From Cellvibrio sp. 79 (GTDB lineage: Bacteria; Pseudomonadota; Gammaproteobacteria; Pseudomonadales; Cellvibrionaceae): a stretch of 64,000 nt of DNA. Location: assembly GCA_003056245.1 (NCBI GenBank), contig MVDH01000006.1:343384-407383 (forward strand), written 5' to 3'. The translations under genes and the position numbers were made by a program. The notes beneath the pieces were generated by a model. That model was not told the origin of the DNA and made no database searches. It saw nothing but the letters and a program-made list of their open reading frames with translations. Shown piece by piece: positions 17,761 to 27,211 of the stretch (positions are counted from its first letter, which is position 1; each line of letters begins with the position of its first letter).

Positions 17761-18798
17761 ATGCAAAACCCGCTGTTTGGTGACTCCGAACCATCGCCAA
17801 TCGAACCCGATAAAAAAGCGGGTAGAAAATCCAGCCGCCAGGTGGAGCCTGTAATACCTGCGCCCGAGTGGATCGAGCTGGCAAGTTCATTACCCGCACA
17901 TTTGCGGCTTGGTACTTCGTCCTGGAATTATCCCGGTTGGGATGGTTTGGTGTGGGATGGCGACTATGCCGAAACCAATCTCTCCCGATATGGATTGAGC
18001 GCATATGGCAAACATCCATTATTTCGCACTGTCAGTATCGATCGCAGTTTTTATCGGCCCTTGAATGTGGCGCAGTTTGCTGAATACGCCTCGCAAGTGG
18101 GGCCGGATTTTCGCTTTGTAGTTAAAGCGCCGAGTTTGATCACGGATGCTTTGGTGCGCGATGAATCCGGTCGCGGCATGCGCCCCAACGCGCATTTTTT
18201 AAATGCTGAAGAAGCTGTGCAAATGTTTGTCGAGCCAGCACTGGAAGGCCTTGGTCCAAAGCTTGGGGCGCTAGTGTTTCAAATAAGCCCCCTGCCCGGT
18301 GCCTGGCTCGCACAGATGCCCAAATTGATTGATCGTTTGCACAGGTTATTAAATTCAATTCCCGATTTAAAAAGTACCGCACCCGATGCCGTTATTGCGG
18401 TGGAAGTGCGCGACCCGCAATGGCTCACACCGCAATTTGTGAACGCATTGCGCGCTACCGGCGCAACCTACTGCATGGGCCTGCACGCCAAAATGCCGCA
18501 CATCACTGAACAACTTCCCATCCTGCGCGCACTCTGGCCCGGCCCATTGGTTTGCCGCTGGAATTTAAATCCGGTACACGGTGCATTCGGTTATGAAGAT
18601 GCACGCGATGCCTATGAACCCTACGATAAAATTATCGACCCCGATCCGGAAACACGCGCCGCATTAGTCCGAGTCATCGCGGGCACAGCAAACGCGGGGC
18701 AAAATGTTTTTGTTACGTTGAGCAATAAAGCGGAAGGTTCAGCACCACTGTCGGTGATTGAATTGGCGCGCGCGATTCGACTTAACACCGCGAACTAG
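17761..18798 (+). CDS. DUF72 (YecE-like) protein
   Basis: A 345-residue DUF72 protein with a predicted TIM-barrel fold. Typical blocks are LGTSSWNYPGWDGLVW, the ERS-like TVSIDRSFYRPL, FRFVVKAPSLITD, AVEVRDPQWL, and the C-terminal VFVTLSNKAEGSAPLSVIELARAI. Family function is unknown. The N-terminal 35 residues, rich in charged residues and Ser/Pro, are an extension. It is divergent from the AEC permease with about 135 bp between; no strong Shine-Dalgarno is visible before the ATG, so the start is likely rather than certain. Confidence 0.85.
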   Translation: MQNPLFGDSEPSPIEPDKKAGRKSSRQVEPVIPAPEWIELASSLPAHLRLGTSSWNYPGWDGLVWDGDYAETNLSRYGLSAYGKHPLFRTVSIDRSFYRPLNVAQFAEYASQVGPDFRFVVKAPSLITDALVRDESGRGMRPNAHFLNAEEAVQMFVEPALEGLGPKLGALVFQISPLPGAWLAQMPKLIDRLHRLLNSIPDLKSTAPDAVIAVEVRDPQWLTPQFVNALRATGATYCMGLHAKMPHITEQLPILRALWPGPLVCRWNLNPVHGAFGYEDARDAYEPYDKIIDPDPETRAALVRVIAGTANAGQNVFVTLSNKAEGSAPLSVIELARAIRLNTAN

Positions 18799-19154
18799 CA
18801 GCAATAAAAGAGCTAGTGCACTTAATATCCCGCCCCAAAATAATTGCACTATTTATAACGTCAGCATTTAATTATTTTTCAAAAACCTGGGCGCATACTG
18901 CACATTTTTCAACTTCACGAACGTTGCCACCTGATCAAGAGACAGTAACCACACAGCTTGTTACAACCCTCACCGATGCTAGCGCCCTTGCAACAGCAGC
19001 AACACAAATTACCCAGCAAAATGTATCGAAAGTTGTATTACGTTGGTGGTATTGAATTACTTACCATGATTAGTTCATAGCTTGGGCAAGTCCACTAAAT
19101 TGGCGTCATAAAAACGGCTCATGTAACGATCACAGTAATCAGGAATAATTCATT
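18799..19154. other. Intergenic region, no convincing gene
   Basis: About 356 bp between the DUF72 gene and the methyltransferase gene. One 79-codon GTG-initiated frame (18816-19055) runs through it but has no ribosome binding site, no recognisable motif and an odd Thr/Ala-rich composition, so I do not call it. The last bases hold AGGA ahead of the ATG at 19155. Confidence 0.45.
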
Positions 19155-20096
19155 ATGTCGATGCTTCCGCCGCCTTCCCATGTTGCTAGCTCTCTGCCTG
19201 AAGGCGCAAATGAAACACTAAGAGCTGATAATCCGCGTATTGTCGATCTCAAGCAAAGGTATGCATCACTCGAAAACGCATCAGCGCACAGCACCGGATG
19301 GACTGATGAGCATATTTCCACTCAGATTGAGTGGCCTTATTTTCGAGGCGACAACGCTTACATCTGGCAATTGCGCGATGCAAATGAGCATGATAATTAT
19401 CAAATCACTGCTGACTATATAAAGAGCCGGGATCGCCTCGGATTATTGGATAAGTTAACGGAAGACGGAGCTTTTGGTGTTTATCAATACCACACAGACG
19501 AGCCAAAAGCAGTCAGTCGGGATTTGCTGGACTCCATTATGGAGATTTATTTTCTTGAGGATCAATTAGGCCTGAGTAAGTGGCCAAATATAAACATTCT
19601 CGATATCGGTGCAGGCTATGGAAGGCTCGCACATCGCCTGGCAACAGCGATGCCCGATATTGGTCAATATTTCTGTGTTGATGCTATCGCAGAGTCGACA
19701 TTTCTGTCGGATTATTATCTTAACTATCGACAAATTACGCACAAAGCACAGGTTGTGGCCCTTGATGAAGTAGAGAGATTTTTCCAAAAAAATAAAATTG
19801 ATTTAGCTATTAATATCCACAGTTTCTCTGAGTGCGCACTGGCTTCCATTGAGTGGTGGATAAAGCTGATCAGGCAAAATCAGGTTAAGTATTTTATGAT
19901 TGTGCCTAATTGCGGAAAAAATCAAGGTCAGGAATTAACATCAATTGAAAGCGATAGAACCGAGCGCCACTATGACCATCTCCTGACAGAAAATAATTAT
20001 GAACTGGTTTGTCGACAGCCAAAGTTCCTGGATCCAAAAGTTCAAACTTGTGGTGTTTCACCCACTTATTATTATCTGTATAAGTTAGTCATTTGA
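19155..20096 (+). CDS. Putative sugar O-methyltransferase
   Basis: A 313-residue class I SAM-dependent methyltransferase. Residues ~150-165 (INILDIGAGYGRLAHRL) are motif I; VDAIAESTFLSDYYL is the acidic strand that grips SAM ribose, and LAINIHSFSEC takes the place of motif IV. The N-terminal ~140 residues include YIWQLRDANEHDNYQITADYI, a block I associate with the putative sugar O-methyltransferase family of surface-polysaccharide loci. The acceptor is unknown. It stands alone on the plus strand between intergenic spacers, about 1.8 kb from the biosynthetic cluster end, so membership in that cluster is possible but not supported by strand. Confidence 0.7.
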   Translation: MSMLPPPSHVASSLPEGANETLRADNPRIVDLKQRYASLENASAHSTGWTDEHISTQIEWPYFRGDNAYIWQLRDANEHDNYQITADYIKSRDRLGLLDKLTEDGAFGVYQYHTDEPKAVSRDLLDSIMEIYFLEDQLGLSKWPNINILDIGAGYGRLAHRLATAMPDIGQYFCVDAIAESTFLSDYYLNYRQITHKAQVVALDEVERFFQKNKIDLAINIHSFSECALASIEWWIKLIRQNQVKYFMIVPNCGKNQGQELTSIESDRTERHYDHLLTENNYELVCRQPKFLDPKVQTCGVSPTYYYLYKLVI

Positions 20097-20212
20097 TTGT
20101 TCTGCAAAAAGTCAGAGTTATTCACAATACAAACCACTGATATCAACTCTGGCTAAAGGAACATCTCGTTAAGTACCAGCAAAAATGCCACGCAGCACAG
20201 CTACTCACTGTG

Positions 20213-20746
20213 CTAGCGATTGGCCAACCAGTCGCTTTGCAATAAACCTAACCGGATATCATCGACAAAGCGTCCAGCAAGCCAAAAGTTTTGTCGCAAT
20301 AGCCCCTCCTGCACAAAACCCTGCCGTGTTAACAACCGCAAACTGGCAGTGTTACCATCAGTCACTGTCGCAGTGATTTTATGATAACCATATTCGCTAA
20401 AAGCCCGCGCCAGTATTAACTGTAACGCAGCTGCTGCAATGCCCTTGCCCTGTGCAGCAGGCAATAACATAAACCCGACCTCCGCTTGCCGATTGGCCCA
20501 ATCACTTTGCAAACCAATCAACCCGACAGCTTGCTGCCCTGCACTCAGAATCACCTCGGCCATAAAATGACCGGCATATACAGTCCAGGGTAATAAGCTG
20601 TTATCAAATCGATTACGAATCTGCGCTTCATCCTGTATATCAAAAATAAAGCGTTGAACCGCAGGGTCCTGGTGCAACGCAAGAAATAAAGGCCAGTCAG
20701 TTACCTGTAAAGTACGCAACGAAATATTGGGTAAAGCCGATTGCAT
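20213..20746 (-). CDS. GNAT acetyltransferase (RimJ/RimL type)
   Basis: A 177-residue GNAT. ISLRTLQVTDWPLFLALHQDPAV is the typical opening of RimJ/RimL-like proteins; PAAQGKGIAAAALQLIL is the acetyl-CoA loop (Q/R-x-x-G-x-A) and NTASLRLLTRQGFVQEGLL the late conserved stretch. Such enzymes acetylate protein N-termini or small amines. ATG at 20746 has GAGG five bases before it; the longer frame would start with GTG. Downstream of the biosynthetic operon on the same strand with a 138-bp gap, so it might be co-transcribed, but its content does not show it. Confidence 0.85.
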   Translation of the reverse strand: MQSALPNISLRTLQVTDWPLFLALHQDPAVQRFIFDIQDEAQIRNRFDNSLLPWTVYAGHFMAEVILSAGQQAVGLIGLQSDWANRQAEVGFMLLPAAQGKGIAAAALQLILARAFSEYGYHKITATVTDGNTASLRLLTRQGFVQEGLLRQNFWLAGRFVDDIRLGLLQSDWLANR

Positions 20747-20884
20747 TCTCACCTCGATAATTCAATTCAGTCGACTGCGAAGCACGGTCAACCGCCGCAA
20801 ACAGTAAATAGTACTGCTGTCACCAACATTGTCACGATAGTCATTAAAACCACTACCGGGAATAAATAATGTTTTCCAACTAAC

Positions 20885-21895
20885 TCAAATATCTGATCGA
20901 AAATAAAAGGGGGAACACGCTGTTGGGATTCCGTCCAAATCAATTATTTTTCCTGGTATTAATACCCGATTGCCATATCTTTCATTTAAATGAAAAAATG
21001 ATCTTTGAAGCTTTTCAGCCACGGACCATAAAGTATCCGCCCTTTCAAATACATAAAACTCTTTTTCATTTGCTGGACGAAAATCAGTTAATGCTTCTTG
21101 GCATAAGATACAAGAAGAGTCATCACAAGCAGGAAAATTAGATACTTCTCGTTGAAGAACGGGCAATAAAGCCTGCTCTACTTCTCGTGCATTAATTATT
21201 TTTACAGTCGCTTGCCCTAAAGTGGTCTCAGAAGCAAGTTTATGCAAGTATGGTTTTAATTTTTTAAAGCCCGCAGAACATCCCCCTCCTGCCACCCAGG
21301 AAAGTTCATTATCACCACTTTTAACCCACCTCATTAACATGTGGCTTCCTGCCTTTTCTTTAATAGAATGGATTAAAGTCATTTTTTCAATATCAACTCC
21401 TATTAATAAAACTTTTCCATTAAGTTCTACCAGCTTTTTAAGTGGTTGATAAAAATGATTTTCCCCCCAAACTATTTCCTCTGCTTTTGGACCAATGGCA
21501 CAAAAAGACCCCAATGGATTATTGCTTCTTTTTCGAGCTGGATGACGAGCTAAATAAGAAGAAAAAAAACCTAATTCTTTATCGGCCTGAGTATAAGAAA
21601 CATGAAAAAGATCTTCAGAAGAATATTTTTTTATAGCCTGAAAATCCCACTCTCTTTCAGAAAAAGACTTTAGTTTATTATTAAATAAAATTCTGTTTTC
21701 TTCCGCATTCAATAAGAAATTCCAACTATGAGTAGGCCCCATAATTGTACAATTATGATCCAGGAATGTATCAATTAATAAATCCAAACCGCCGTCTATT
21801 TCTCCCAACGAACGAATTGCCATATGAACTGAAAGCACTTGACCTTCCAATTGGTTTTCTATGATAAAGTTTACAATATCTTGTTTTCCAAGCAT
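20885..21895 (-). CDS. AAC(3)-like N-acetyltransferase with LysM-like C-terminus
   Basis: A 336-residue protein. Residues ~5-260 match the aminoglycoside 3-N-acetyltransferase fold: LSVHMAIRSLGEIDGGLDLLIDTFLD, GPTHSWNF, HPARKRSNNPLGSFCAIGPKAEEI, KVLLIGVDIEKMTLIHSIKEKAG. A Cys-rich segment (CDDSSCILC) follows, then DTLWSVAEKLQRSF...LNERYGNRVLIPG, which reads like a LysM repeat. The family uses acetyl-CoA to acylate amino-sugars or related amines, so in this cluster it may acylate an amino-sugar or amine product or give self-protection. ATG at 21895 has GGGAG upstream; the longer frame needs TTG. It is the last gene of the biosynthetic operon, 112 bp after NRPS 2. Confidence 0.75.
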   Translation of the reverse strand: MLGKQDIVNFIIENQLEGQVLSVHMAIRSLGEIDGGLDLLIDTFLDHNCTIMGPTHSWNFLLNAEENRILFNNKLKSFSEREWDFQAIKKYSSEDLFHVSYTQADKELGFFSSYLARHPARKRSNNPLGSFCAIGPKAEEIVWGENHFYQPLKKLVELNGKVLLIGVDIEKMTLIHSIKEKAGSHMLMRWVKSGDNELSWVAGGGCSAGFKKLKPYLHKLASETTLGQATVKIINAREVEQALLPVLQREVSNFPACDDSSCILCQEALTDFRPANEKEFYVFERADTLWSVAEKLQRSFFHLNERYGNRVLIPGKIIDLDGIPTACSPFYFRSDI

Positions 21896-22007
21896 TGGTA
21901 ACGCTCCCAAGCATAAACTCGTAACGTTTTATTTTTTTGATACTTCCGAAGTGGGTGTCCGCCTTTAAAAATCTTTATTCAGTGGAGTAAGATCAAATGA
22001 AAAAAAT

Positions 22008-25000
22008 TTAGTCTGCCATCGCCAGCTCTTCAACAGGAAAATTGCAGATCGCCATGATCTGGTCACGACACACATGAAAACAAGCAATCATAGCGTTAAT
22101 CGTTTCCGTATCGACTAATTTAGTTGGATAGTTGACCCGCAACTCCAAGCCTGACGTGCTTCTTTCAACAAATTGAAAATCAAGCAAATAGTACATTAAC
22201 GATTCAGGGTCAAAATCAAATTTACATTCAGCCTTGATTTCCTGGATCGTTAAATCTTTAGAGCGAATATGAAAAACTTCATTGCCGTTATAGATGTTAT
22301 GGTTTTCATAGGCGAATCTGATCCGCTGCGGAGGTCCGAAAAATGAATGTCGTGAATAGTTCACTAACCAGCCAAAACTGCATCCACCTTTTGGCATATC
22401 ATTGTATTGCTTTTTGATAGCAGCAACTTGCTCGATAAAATCCATTTGGTCCGGGGCGTGTAAATATAGCGGCGCACTAGCAGAAAACCATCCAACCGCT
22501 GAGTTAACATCTGCGCATCCCTTTAGCGGGGTCCTACCATTAATATCCATACCCACGCAAAATTCTGATTCGCCCAACCAACTTTCAACTACGTTAGCAA
22601 CGCAGGTCATTGATAGATCAAAAACCGTTAAACCACGCAAAGAAAGTGTTTCCTTTACTATGCGTAGCTGTTCAACACTGAAAAAATCAAACGTTATTAA
22701 TTTTTGGTATCTCACCTGATTCAAACCAATAGTATCTTCAATTTTAATCAGTTTTTTATTGTGTACACTTGTTGCCTTAGACCAATATGGGATATCTTCT
22801 TTGAATTCATCGTTCAGCGTTTTTTCTAAAATTTGCTGTTGCCAAATAAATAATTGCTGATCAATAGTCCGGTCAAATTTTTGTGGATTAGCCAACAATT
22901 GGTTAATTGTGTTCGTTATGACCAATAATGAAACGTCATCAACCAGAAGATGATTTACAAAAACACCAATTTCTTTATGTTCGCCGTTTTCGTACAGAAC
23001 AACCGACCATGGCTTTGTTGCCACATTCATTTCTCTGCGAAGATTAGCGGCCTGATTATGCTTCCAGGTTTCATAAGGAACATCTGAAGGTGCAGCAAGC
23101 GTTTTGAAGTAAATATCATCACGAAGATGGATTTTTTCACCAAAATGCAATTTAAGTGCTGGATGCTTCCTAATAATAATGCGCACAACTCTTTCCACTT
23201 CCCTGGCTGAGATGTTTCCCATAACCATCAAATTAAGCTCTAGTATCCATTGATTGATCCCGCCAAATCCCAACATGCTACGTTTGTTGGGCATCAACGT
23301 ATTAATGGCTTCGTCAGTGATTTTGATTCGCACTTTCCTACCAGAACGGATGGACAAATTTTCAATTTTAGTCGGGCCTAGCAGCTCCGCCACATCAAGG
23401 AACAACTGATGTGATTTTAAATGCAAGACAACTGCAATTGCCAAAATAGAGTCACCACCTGATTGGGTAAAACTTAATTGGTCATTCAATGTCTGCGTAC
23501 CTATCACCTGCTGCAGGACGCTGATTAAAAGGGCTTTCGGTGTTGCGCTTTTATCAACCGCAATCACTTTATTTTTAACCTGCATTTTCAATGAATTGCG
23601 ATCTATTTTGCCAATCGGTGTCTTGGGTAGCACATCGAGTTTTTTAATAAAATGAGGTATACAAAAATGGGGTAACCGCTCTTTTAAGCTACGCTTGATT
23701 TCTTCCGCGCTGAATTCGTCAGCGCTGGACACAACAAAAGCATGAATTGTTTGCCCATCCACAACCACCGCTGCATCAGAGATATGAACGATAGCTAATA
23801 AATTAGCCTCAATTTCTTCAAGCTCGATTCTCTTACCGTAGATTTGGATTTGATTATCGCTACGACCTAAAAATGTATACTCACCCGATTCATTAACGTT
23901 ACAAATATCACCCGTTCGATAATAAATTGACTCTTTATTATCAATTGCCAGTTTTTTAAATCTATCATTGGTTTTTTCTACATCATTATAATAACCATTG
24001 CTTACACCATTGCCACACAACCACAGCTCGCCACTTAAGCCTGCACCAACCAATTCATAGTGCTCATTCAAGATAATTGCCCTGGTATCTTGTGTCGGTT
24101 TCCCAATCGGCACTCTGGGCTTACCCAGGTCTCTTTCACTTAGGATATGCACAAGAGAAGTAATTGTTACTTCTGAAGGGCCGTATTCATTAATCAATTG
24201 GCATTTGCTAAATAAATCAAATTCGGCCCACTTTATCAGAATGTTTTTGTTCAGTTCTTCTCCACCTAACACCAAATAACGTAAGCTTGTTTTATGCCAG
24301 CGAGCTTTAGCTTGGTCAATTTCCAGTAAAGTCAGACAAAAACTAGGTGGCAAATCCGTGAATGTGATGCTGTTGTTCTGACAAAACGTTAAGAACCGTT
24401 CCGGATCAAGGATAGCGTCATCGGCAAAATAAATTGTGGCGCCTGATATCAGGCTAATAAGCACTTGCTGAAGGTAGGTATCTGTTGCCGCACTAAGCAT
24501 GCATAAGGTGTGGTCACTTTTATTCAAGTTATAAAAGTTTTTGGAAGTTGCGATTTTAGCAGCTATATTAGCCCTGTTAACTTCAATCCCTTTTGGATTT
24601 CCGGTAGTTCCCGATGTGTAGACAATATAAGCCGCATCAGGATTAAACCGTTTCGGACCATCCACCATAATGGTTACCAGCGCATCCGCTTCCACCAATA
24701 AGTTTGCATCACTGTGGTTTAACATAAATTGCTTGCGAGCATCAGGTAGTTTTACATCAATTACCAAAAAACTGATTCGCTCAAGCAGCGAAGCGATTAT
24801 CGTACTAATAACTACCAAAGGATCACTGGCCAATATTGCCAAACGATATCCCTGGCTTTTTCCTTTGGCTATCGCCACCAATTGCCGTCTAAGTGATTCC
24901 ACTTGATTTATTAATTCAAGATAACTTATTTCGCGATCTACAGTGCGCAAAGCGAGATGTTGGTAGTCATAAATGGCCGATAGTAGCTGTGCAATATCTG

Positions 25001-25391
25001 CGTTATTATTTTTTACTTCACCAGAGATACTTAATAGCCATTCCCGCTCTTCAACAGAAATCATATCTATCGCGGCAATCGTAATGTCACAAAATAATGA
25101 TGCCTCTATTTTGGATAAACGCTCCTTTTGCCATGGCAAGCTGACGTTGTTGGCATCAACACAATAGAAGTTTTTTGTATCCAGATAATATTGGGTGCAA
25201 TCGAATTCTATCGTTAGCGTGTCATCTGCAGGTGAAAATTGATTAGCAAAATCAATTAAAGGCTGGATGCCAGCTTCGAGTTTTATTTTAAGGCTCTTTT
25301 CACGGCTTGATGCAAAAACAAATCTGGAATCATCATTCATTTTGGCCAGCATAATGAATAAAGCAGCTAATTTATTATTAAAACTCGACAT
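22008..25391 (-). CDS. Nonribosomal peptide synthetase 2: A-T-C
   Basis: An 1127-residue one-module NRPS. About 130 N-terminal residues look like the shrunken end of a C domain. Adenylation: YIVYTSGTTGNPKG (A3), INEYGPSEVTITS (A5), YRTGDI...FLGRSDNQIQIYGKRIELEEIE (A7/A8), TPIGKIDRNS (A10). Carrier: SGGDSILAIAVV with the phosphopantetheine Ser. Condensation: NHLLVDD, in which the catalytic second His and Asp of HHxxxDG remain while the first His is Asn and the Gly is Asp. My by-eye specificity code is D-T-Q-D-V-G-E-I-T; Asp at the 278-equivalent position suits a basic amino acid, but this needs a predictor. No thioesterase, so release is probably by the terminal C domain. GGGGAT precedes the ATG. 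Confidence 0.85.
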   Translation of the reverse strand: MSSFNNKLAALFIMLAKMNDDSRFVFASSREKSLKIKLEAGIQPLIDFANQFSPADDTLTIEFDCTQYYLDTKNFYCVDANNVSLPWQKERLSKIEASLFCDITIAAIDMISVEEREWLLSISGEVKNNNADIAQLLSAIYDYQHLALRTVDREISYLELINQVESLRRQLVAIAKGKSQGYRLAILASDPLVVISTIIASLLERISFLVIDVKLPDARKQFMLNHSDANLLVEADALVTIMVDGPKRFNPDAAYIVYTSGTTGNPKGIEVNRANIAAKIATSKNFYNLNKSDHTLCMLSAATDTYLQQVLISLISGATIYFADDAILDPERFLTFCQNNSITFTDLPPSFCLTLLEIDQAKARWHKTSLRYLVLGGEELNKNILIKWAEFDLFSKCQLINEYGPSEVTITSLVHILSERDLGKPRVPIGKPTQDTRAIILNEHYELVGAGLSGELWLCGNGVSNGYYNDVEKTNDRFKKLAIDNKESIYYRTGDICNVNESGEYTFLGRSDNQIQIYGKRIELEEIEANLLAIVHISDAAVVVDGQTIHAFVVSSADEFSAEEIKRSLKERLPHFCIPHFIKKLDVLPKTPIGKIDRNSLKMQVKNKVIAVDKSATPKALLISVLQQVIGTQTLNDQLSFTQSGGDSILAIAVVLHLKSHQLFLDVAELLGPTKIENLSIRSGRKVRIKITDEAINTLMPNKRSMLGFGGINQWILELNLMVMGNISAREVERVVRIIIRKHPALKLHFGEKIHLRDDIYFKTLAAPSDVPYETWKHNQAANLRREMNVATKPWSVVLYENGEHKEIGVFVNHLLVDDVSLLVITNTINQLLANPQKFDRTIDQQLFIWQQQILEKTLNDEFKEDIPYWSKATSVHNKKLIKIEDTIGLNQVRYQKLITFDFFSVEQLRIVKETLSLRGLTVFDLSMTCVANVVESWLGESEFCVGMDINGRTPLKGCADVNSAVGWFSASAPLYLHAPDQMDFIEQVAAIKKQYNDMPKGGCSFGWLVNYSRHSFFGPPQRIRFAYENHNIYNGNEVFHIRSKDLTIQEIKAECKFDFDPESLMYYLLDFQFVERSTSGLELRVNYPTKLVDTETINAMIACFHVCRDQIMAICNFPVEELAMAD

Positions 25392-25434
25392 CTAGTATCC
25401 CCACAAAAGGCCGCAGTTTACTGCCACCGATTTC

Positions 25435-27198
25435 TTATATATGAACAGCAGTTTCTACCGAAAAAGCATCCAAAGACGCTTTATCCTTAGCAACAAGGTA
25501 ATCGCCGATAGCCAGGTAATCTATATTCGTTCTTAGCACGGTTTTTATTGCATCTTTAGGAGTACAAACGACAGGCTCGCGGTCATTAAATGAAGTATTC
25601 AATACCAGGGGAATACCTGTGAGCTTGTAAAGTTCTGATATCAATCGATGATATTTAGGATTTGTTCGGGAATCGACTCGCTGAATACGCGAAGTACCAT
25701 CAACATGGACAACAGCAGGAATCCGATCAATTTTATCTTTCTTAACTGGATAAGCCATCAACATATAACGGGAGGCTTCAGCTTCTTTTTTAATATCAAA
25801 CCATTCATCAGCATATTCAGTTAATACCGAAGGACAAAACGGACGGTGATCCTCGCGGTGCTTCACTAACGCATTCAGGTATCTAACCATATCTGCATTA
25901 CGCGGATCAGCGAGCAAGGACCGATTGCCTAATGCCCTTGGTCCAAATTCCATTGCGCCCTGGAACCAGCCAATTACTTTTCCTTGCGTAATTAACCTGG
26001 CAACTTCAACTTCTATATCATTCAATTTAATATAGAAAGCATTCGCGCTTTTTATTTCACTTAATATTTGATCGTTATCAAATGAAGAACCTAAATAGGT
26101 ATGCTCCTGCTTTTGATTCTCAATGGACTCCGGTTGCATAATTAAATTGTATGCATAGAATGCGCATCCCAGAGCTGTACCGGCATCATTTGCGGCTGGC
26201 TGTATAAAGATATTTTCGAACGGCCCTTGTTCAAACAGAATAGTATTGGCAACGCAATTTAAAGCCACCCCACCCGCCATACATAAATTTTTACTTTTGG
26301 TTTGTGCATAAACAGTCTCACAAAGGTGAAGCAAAATTTTTGTGGTTTTCTGCTGTAACGCAGCAGCAATATTATAATGGGCCTTTAATAGTGGCTCATC
26401 TGTATTTCTTTTTTTGATATTGAATAATGATTCGAGGGCGGAGTAATTTTCGAACCTGAAATTTAATGTTTTTGCGTCAAGCACAAATCCATTTCCACTG
26501 ATACGCGCCAGATCTTCAAACTGCTGAGCATATATTTCTGGATCACCAAACGAACCAACACTCATCACCTTGCAGGCATCGTATTCCGAAAACCCTAAAA
26601 ACTTGGAAAATTTTTCCCATAGAAACCCGATAGAATTTGGATAGTCGACAACAGAATTAAAGCGAATAGTTCTATTGTTGCCCTCACCCAATGAGGCAGA
26701 TTCGAACTCCCCAATACCATCAATTGAAATAATGGCCGCGTTATCAAAACCGCTAGGATAGAAAGCCGACGCGGCATGGGCCATTTCATGATCAACCCAC
26801 ATAAACTGCCCAACAAAACCTTGCTCTGTTAGCTGCCGCGGAATAGTCATAACACGATCAAAAAATTTCTGTTCGCCTATTTCCGTACCCCAACCTTCGG
26901 GCTCGCACGCTTCATTCAAATTCCGATGTCTAACCAATCGCTTGATTGGATTGAACGACACAGCAATAACATCCACTTGCTCTAACGTAATGCCTGCCTT
27001 TGCCAGGCACTCATTAATTGCCAGATGAGGCAACAGATGAGGGTTATCCAGGTTAGCGGGTTTAGCATGCTTAACTCTATTCAAACGCTCTTCTTCAATT
27101 GCAAACAGCAATTTACCATCAACAACAATAGCGGCTGACGATTCATGGTAAACCGCATTCACACCTAACACTATAAGTCCTGCATTGGTATTGTTCAT
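25435..27198 (-). CDS. NodU/CmcH-family carbamoyltransferase (copy 2)
   Basis: A 587-residue O-carbamoyltransferase. The N-terminal kinase-like domain begins LGVNAVYHESSAAIVVDGKLLFAIEEERLNRVKH, has VDHEMAHAASAFYPSGF (metal-binding His) and MAGGVALNCVAN; the C-terminal YrdC-like part has GWFQGAMEFGPRALGNRSLLADPR, EHRPFCPSVL-like and HVDGTSRIQRV blocks. These enzymes make carbamoyl-adenylate from carbamoyl phosphate and ATP and pass it to a hydroxyl, as in Nod factor, tobramycin and cephamycin synthesis. It lies 44 bp downstream of NRPS 2's position on the map (upstream in transcription) and 13 bp after the methyltransferase gene. A second, diverged paralogue is at 35596-37179, implying two carbamoylations or two partners. 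Confidence 0.9.
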   Translation of the reverse strand: MNNTNAGLIVLGVNAVYHESSAAIVVDGKLLFAIEEERLNRVKHAKPANLDNPHLLPHLAINECLAKAGITLEQVDVIAVSFNPIKRLVRHRNLNEACEPEGWGTEIGEQKFFDRVMTIPRQLTEQGFVGQFMWVDHEMAHAASAFYPSGFDNAAIISIDGIGEFESASLGEGNNRTIRFNSVVDYPNSIGFLWEKFSKFLGFSEYDACKVMSVGSFGDPEIYAQQFEDLARISGNGFVLDAKTLNFRFENYSALESLFNIKKRNTDEPLLKAHYNIAAALQQKTTKILLHLCETVYAQTKSKNLCMAGGVALNCVANTILFEQGPFENIFIQPAANDAGTALGCAFYAYNLIMQPESIENQKQEHTYLGSSFDNDQILSEIKSANAFYIKLNDIEVEVARLITQGKVIGWFQGAMEFGPRALGNRSLLADPRNADMVRYLNALVKHREDHRPFCPSVLTEYADEWFDIKKEAEASRYMLMAYPVKKDKIDRIPAVVHVDGTSRIQRVDSRTNPKYHRLISELYKLTGIPLVLNTSFNDREPVVCTPKDAIKTVLRTNIDYLAIGDYLVAKDKASLDAFSVETAVHI

Positions 27199-27211
27199 AT
27201 CCTAGCCTTGA

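Noticed and set aside
18816..19055. A 79-codon frame after the DUF72 gene
   Set aside because: GTG start, no ribosome site, no motif, odd composition.
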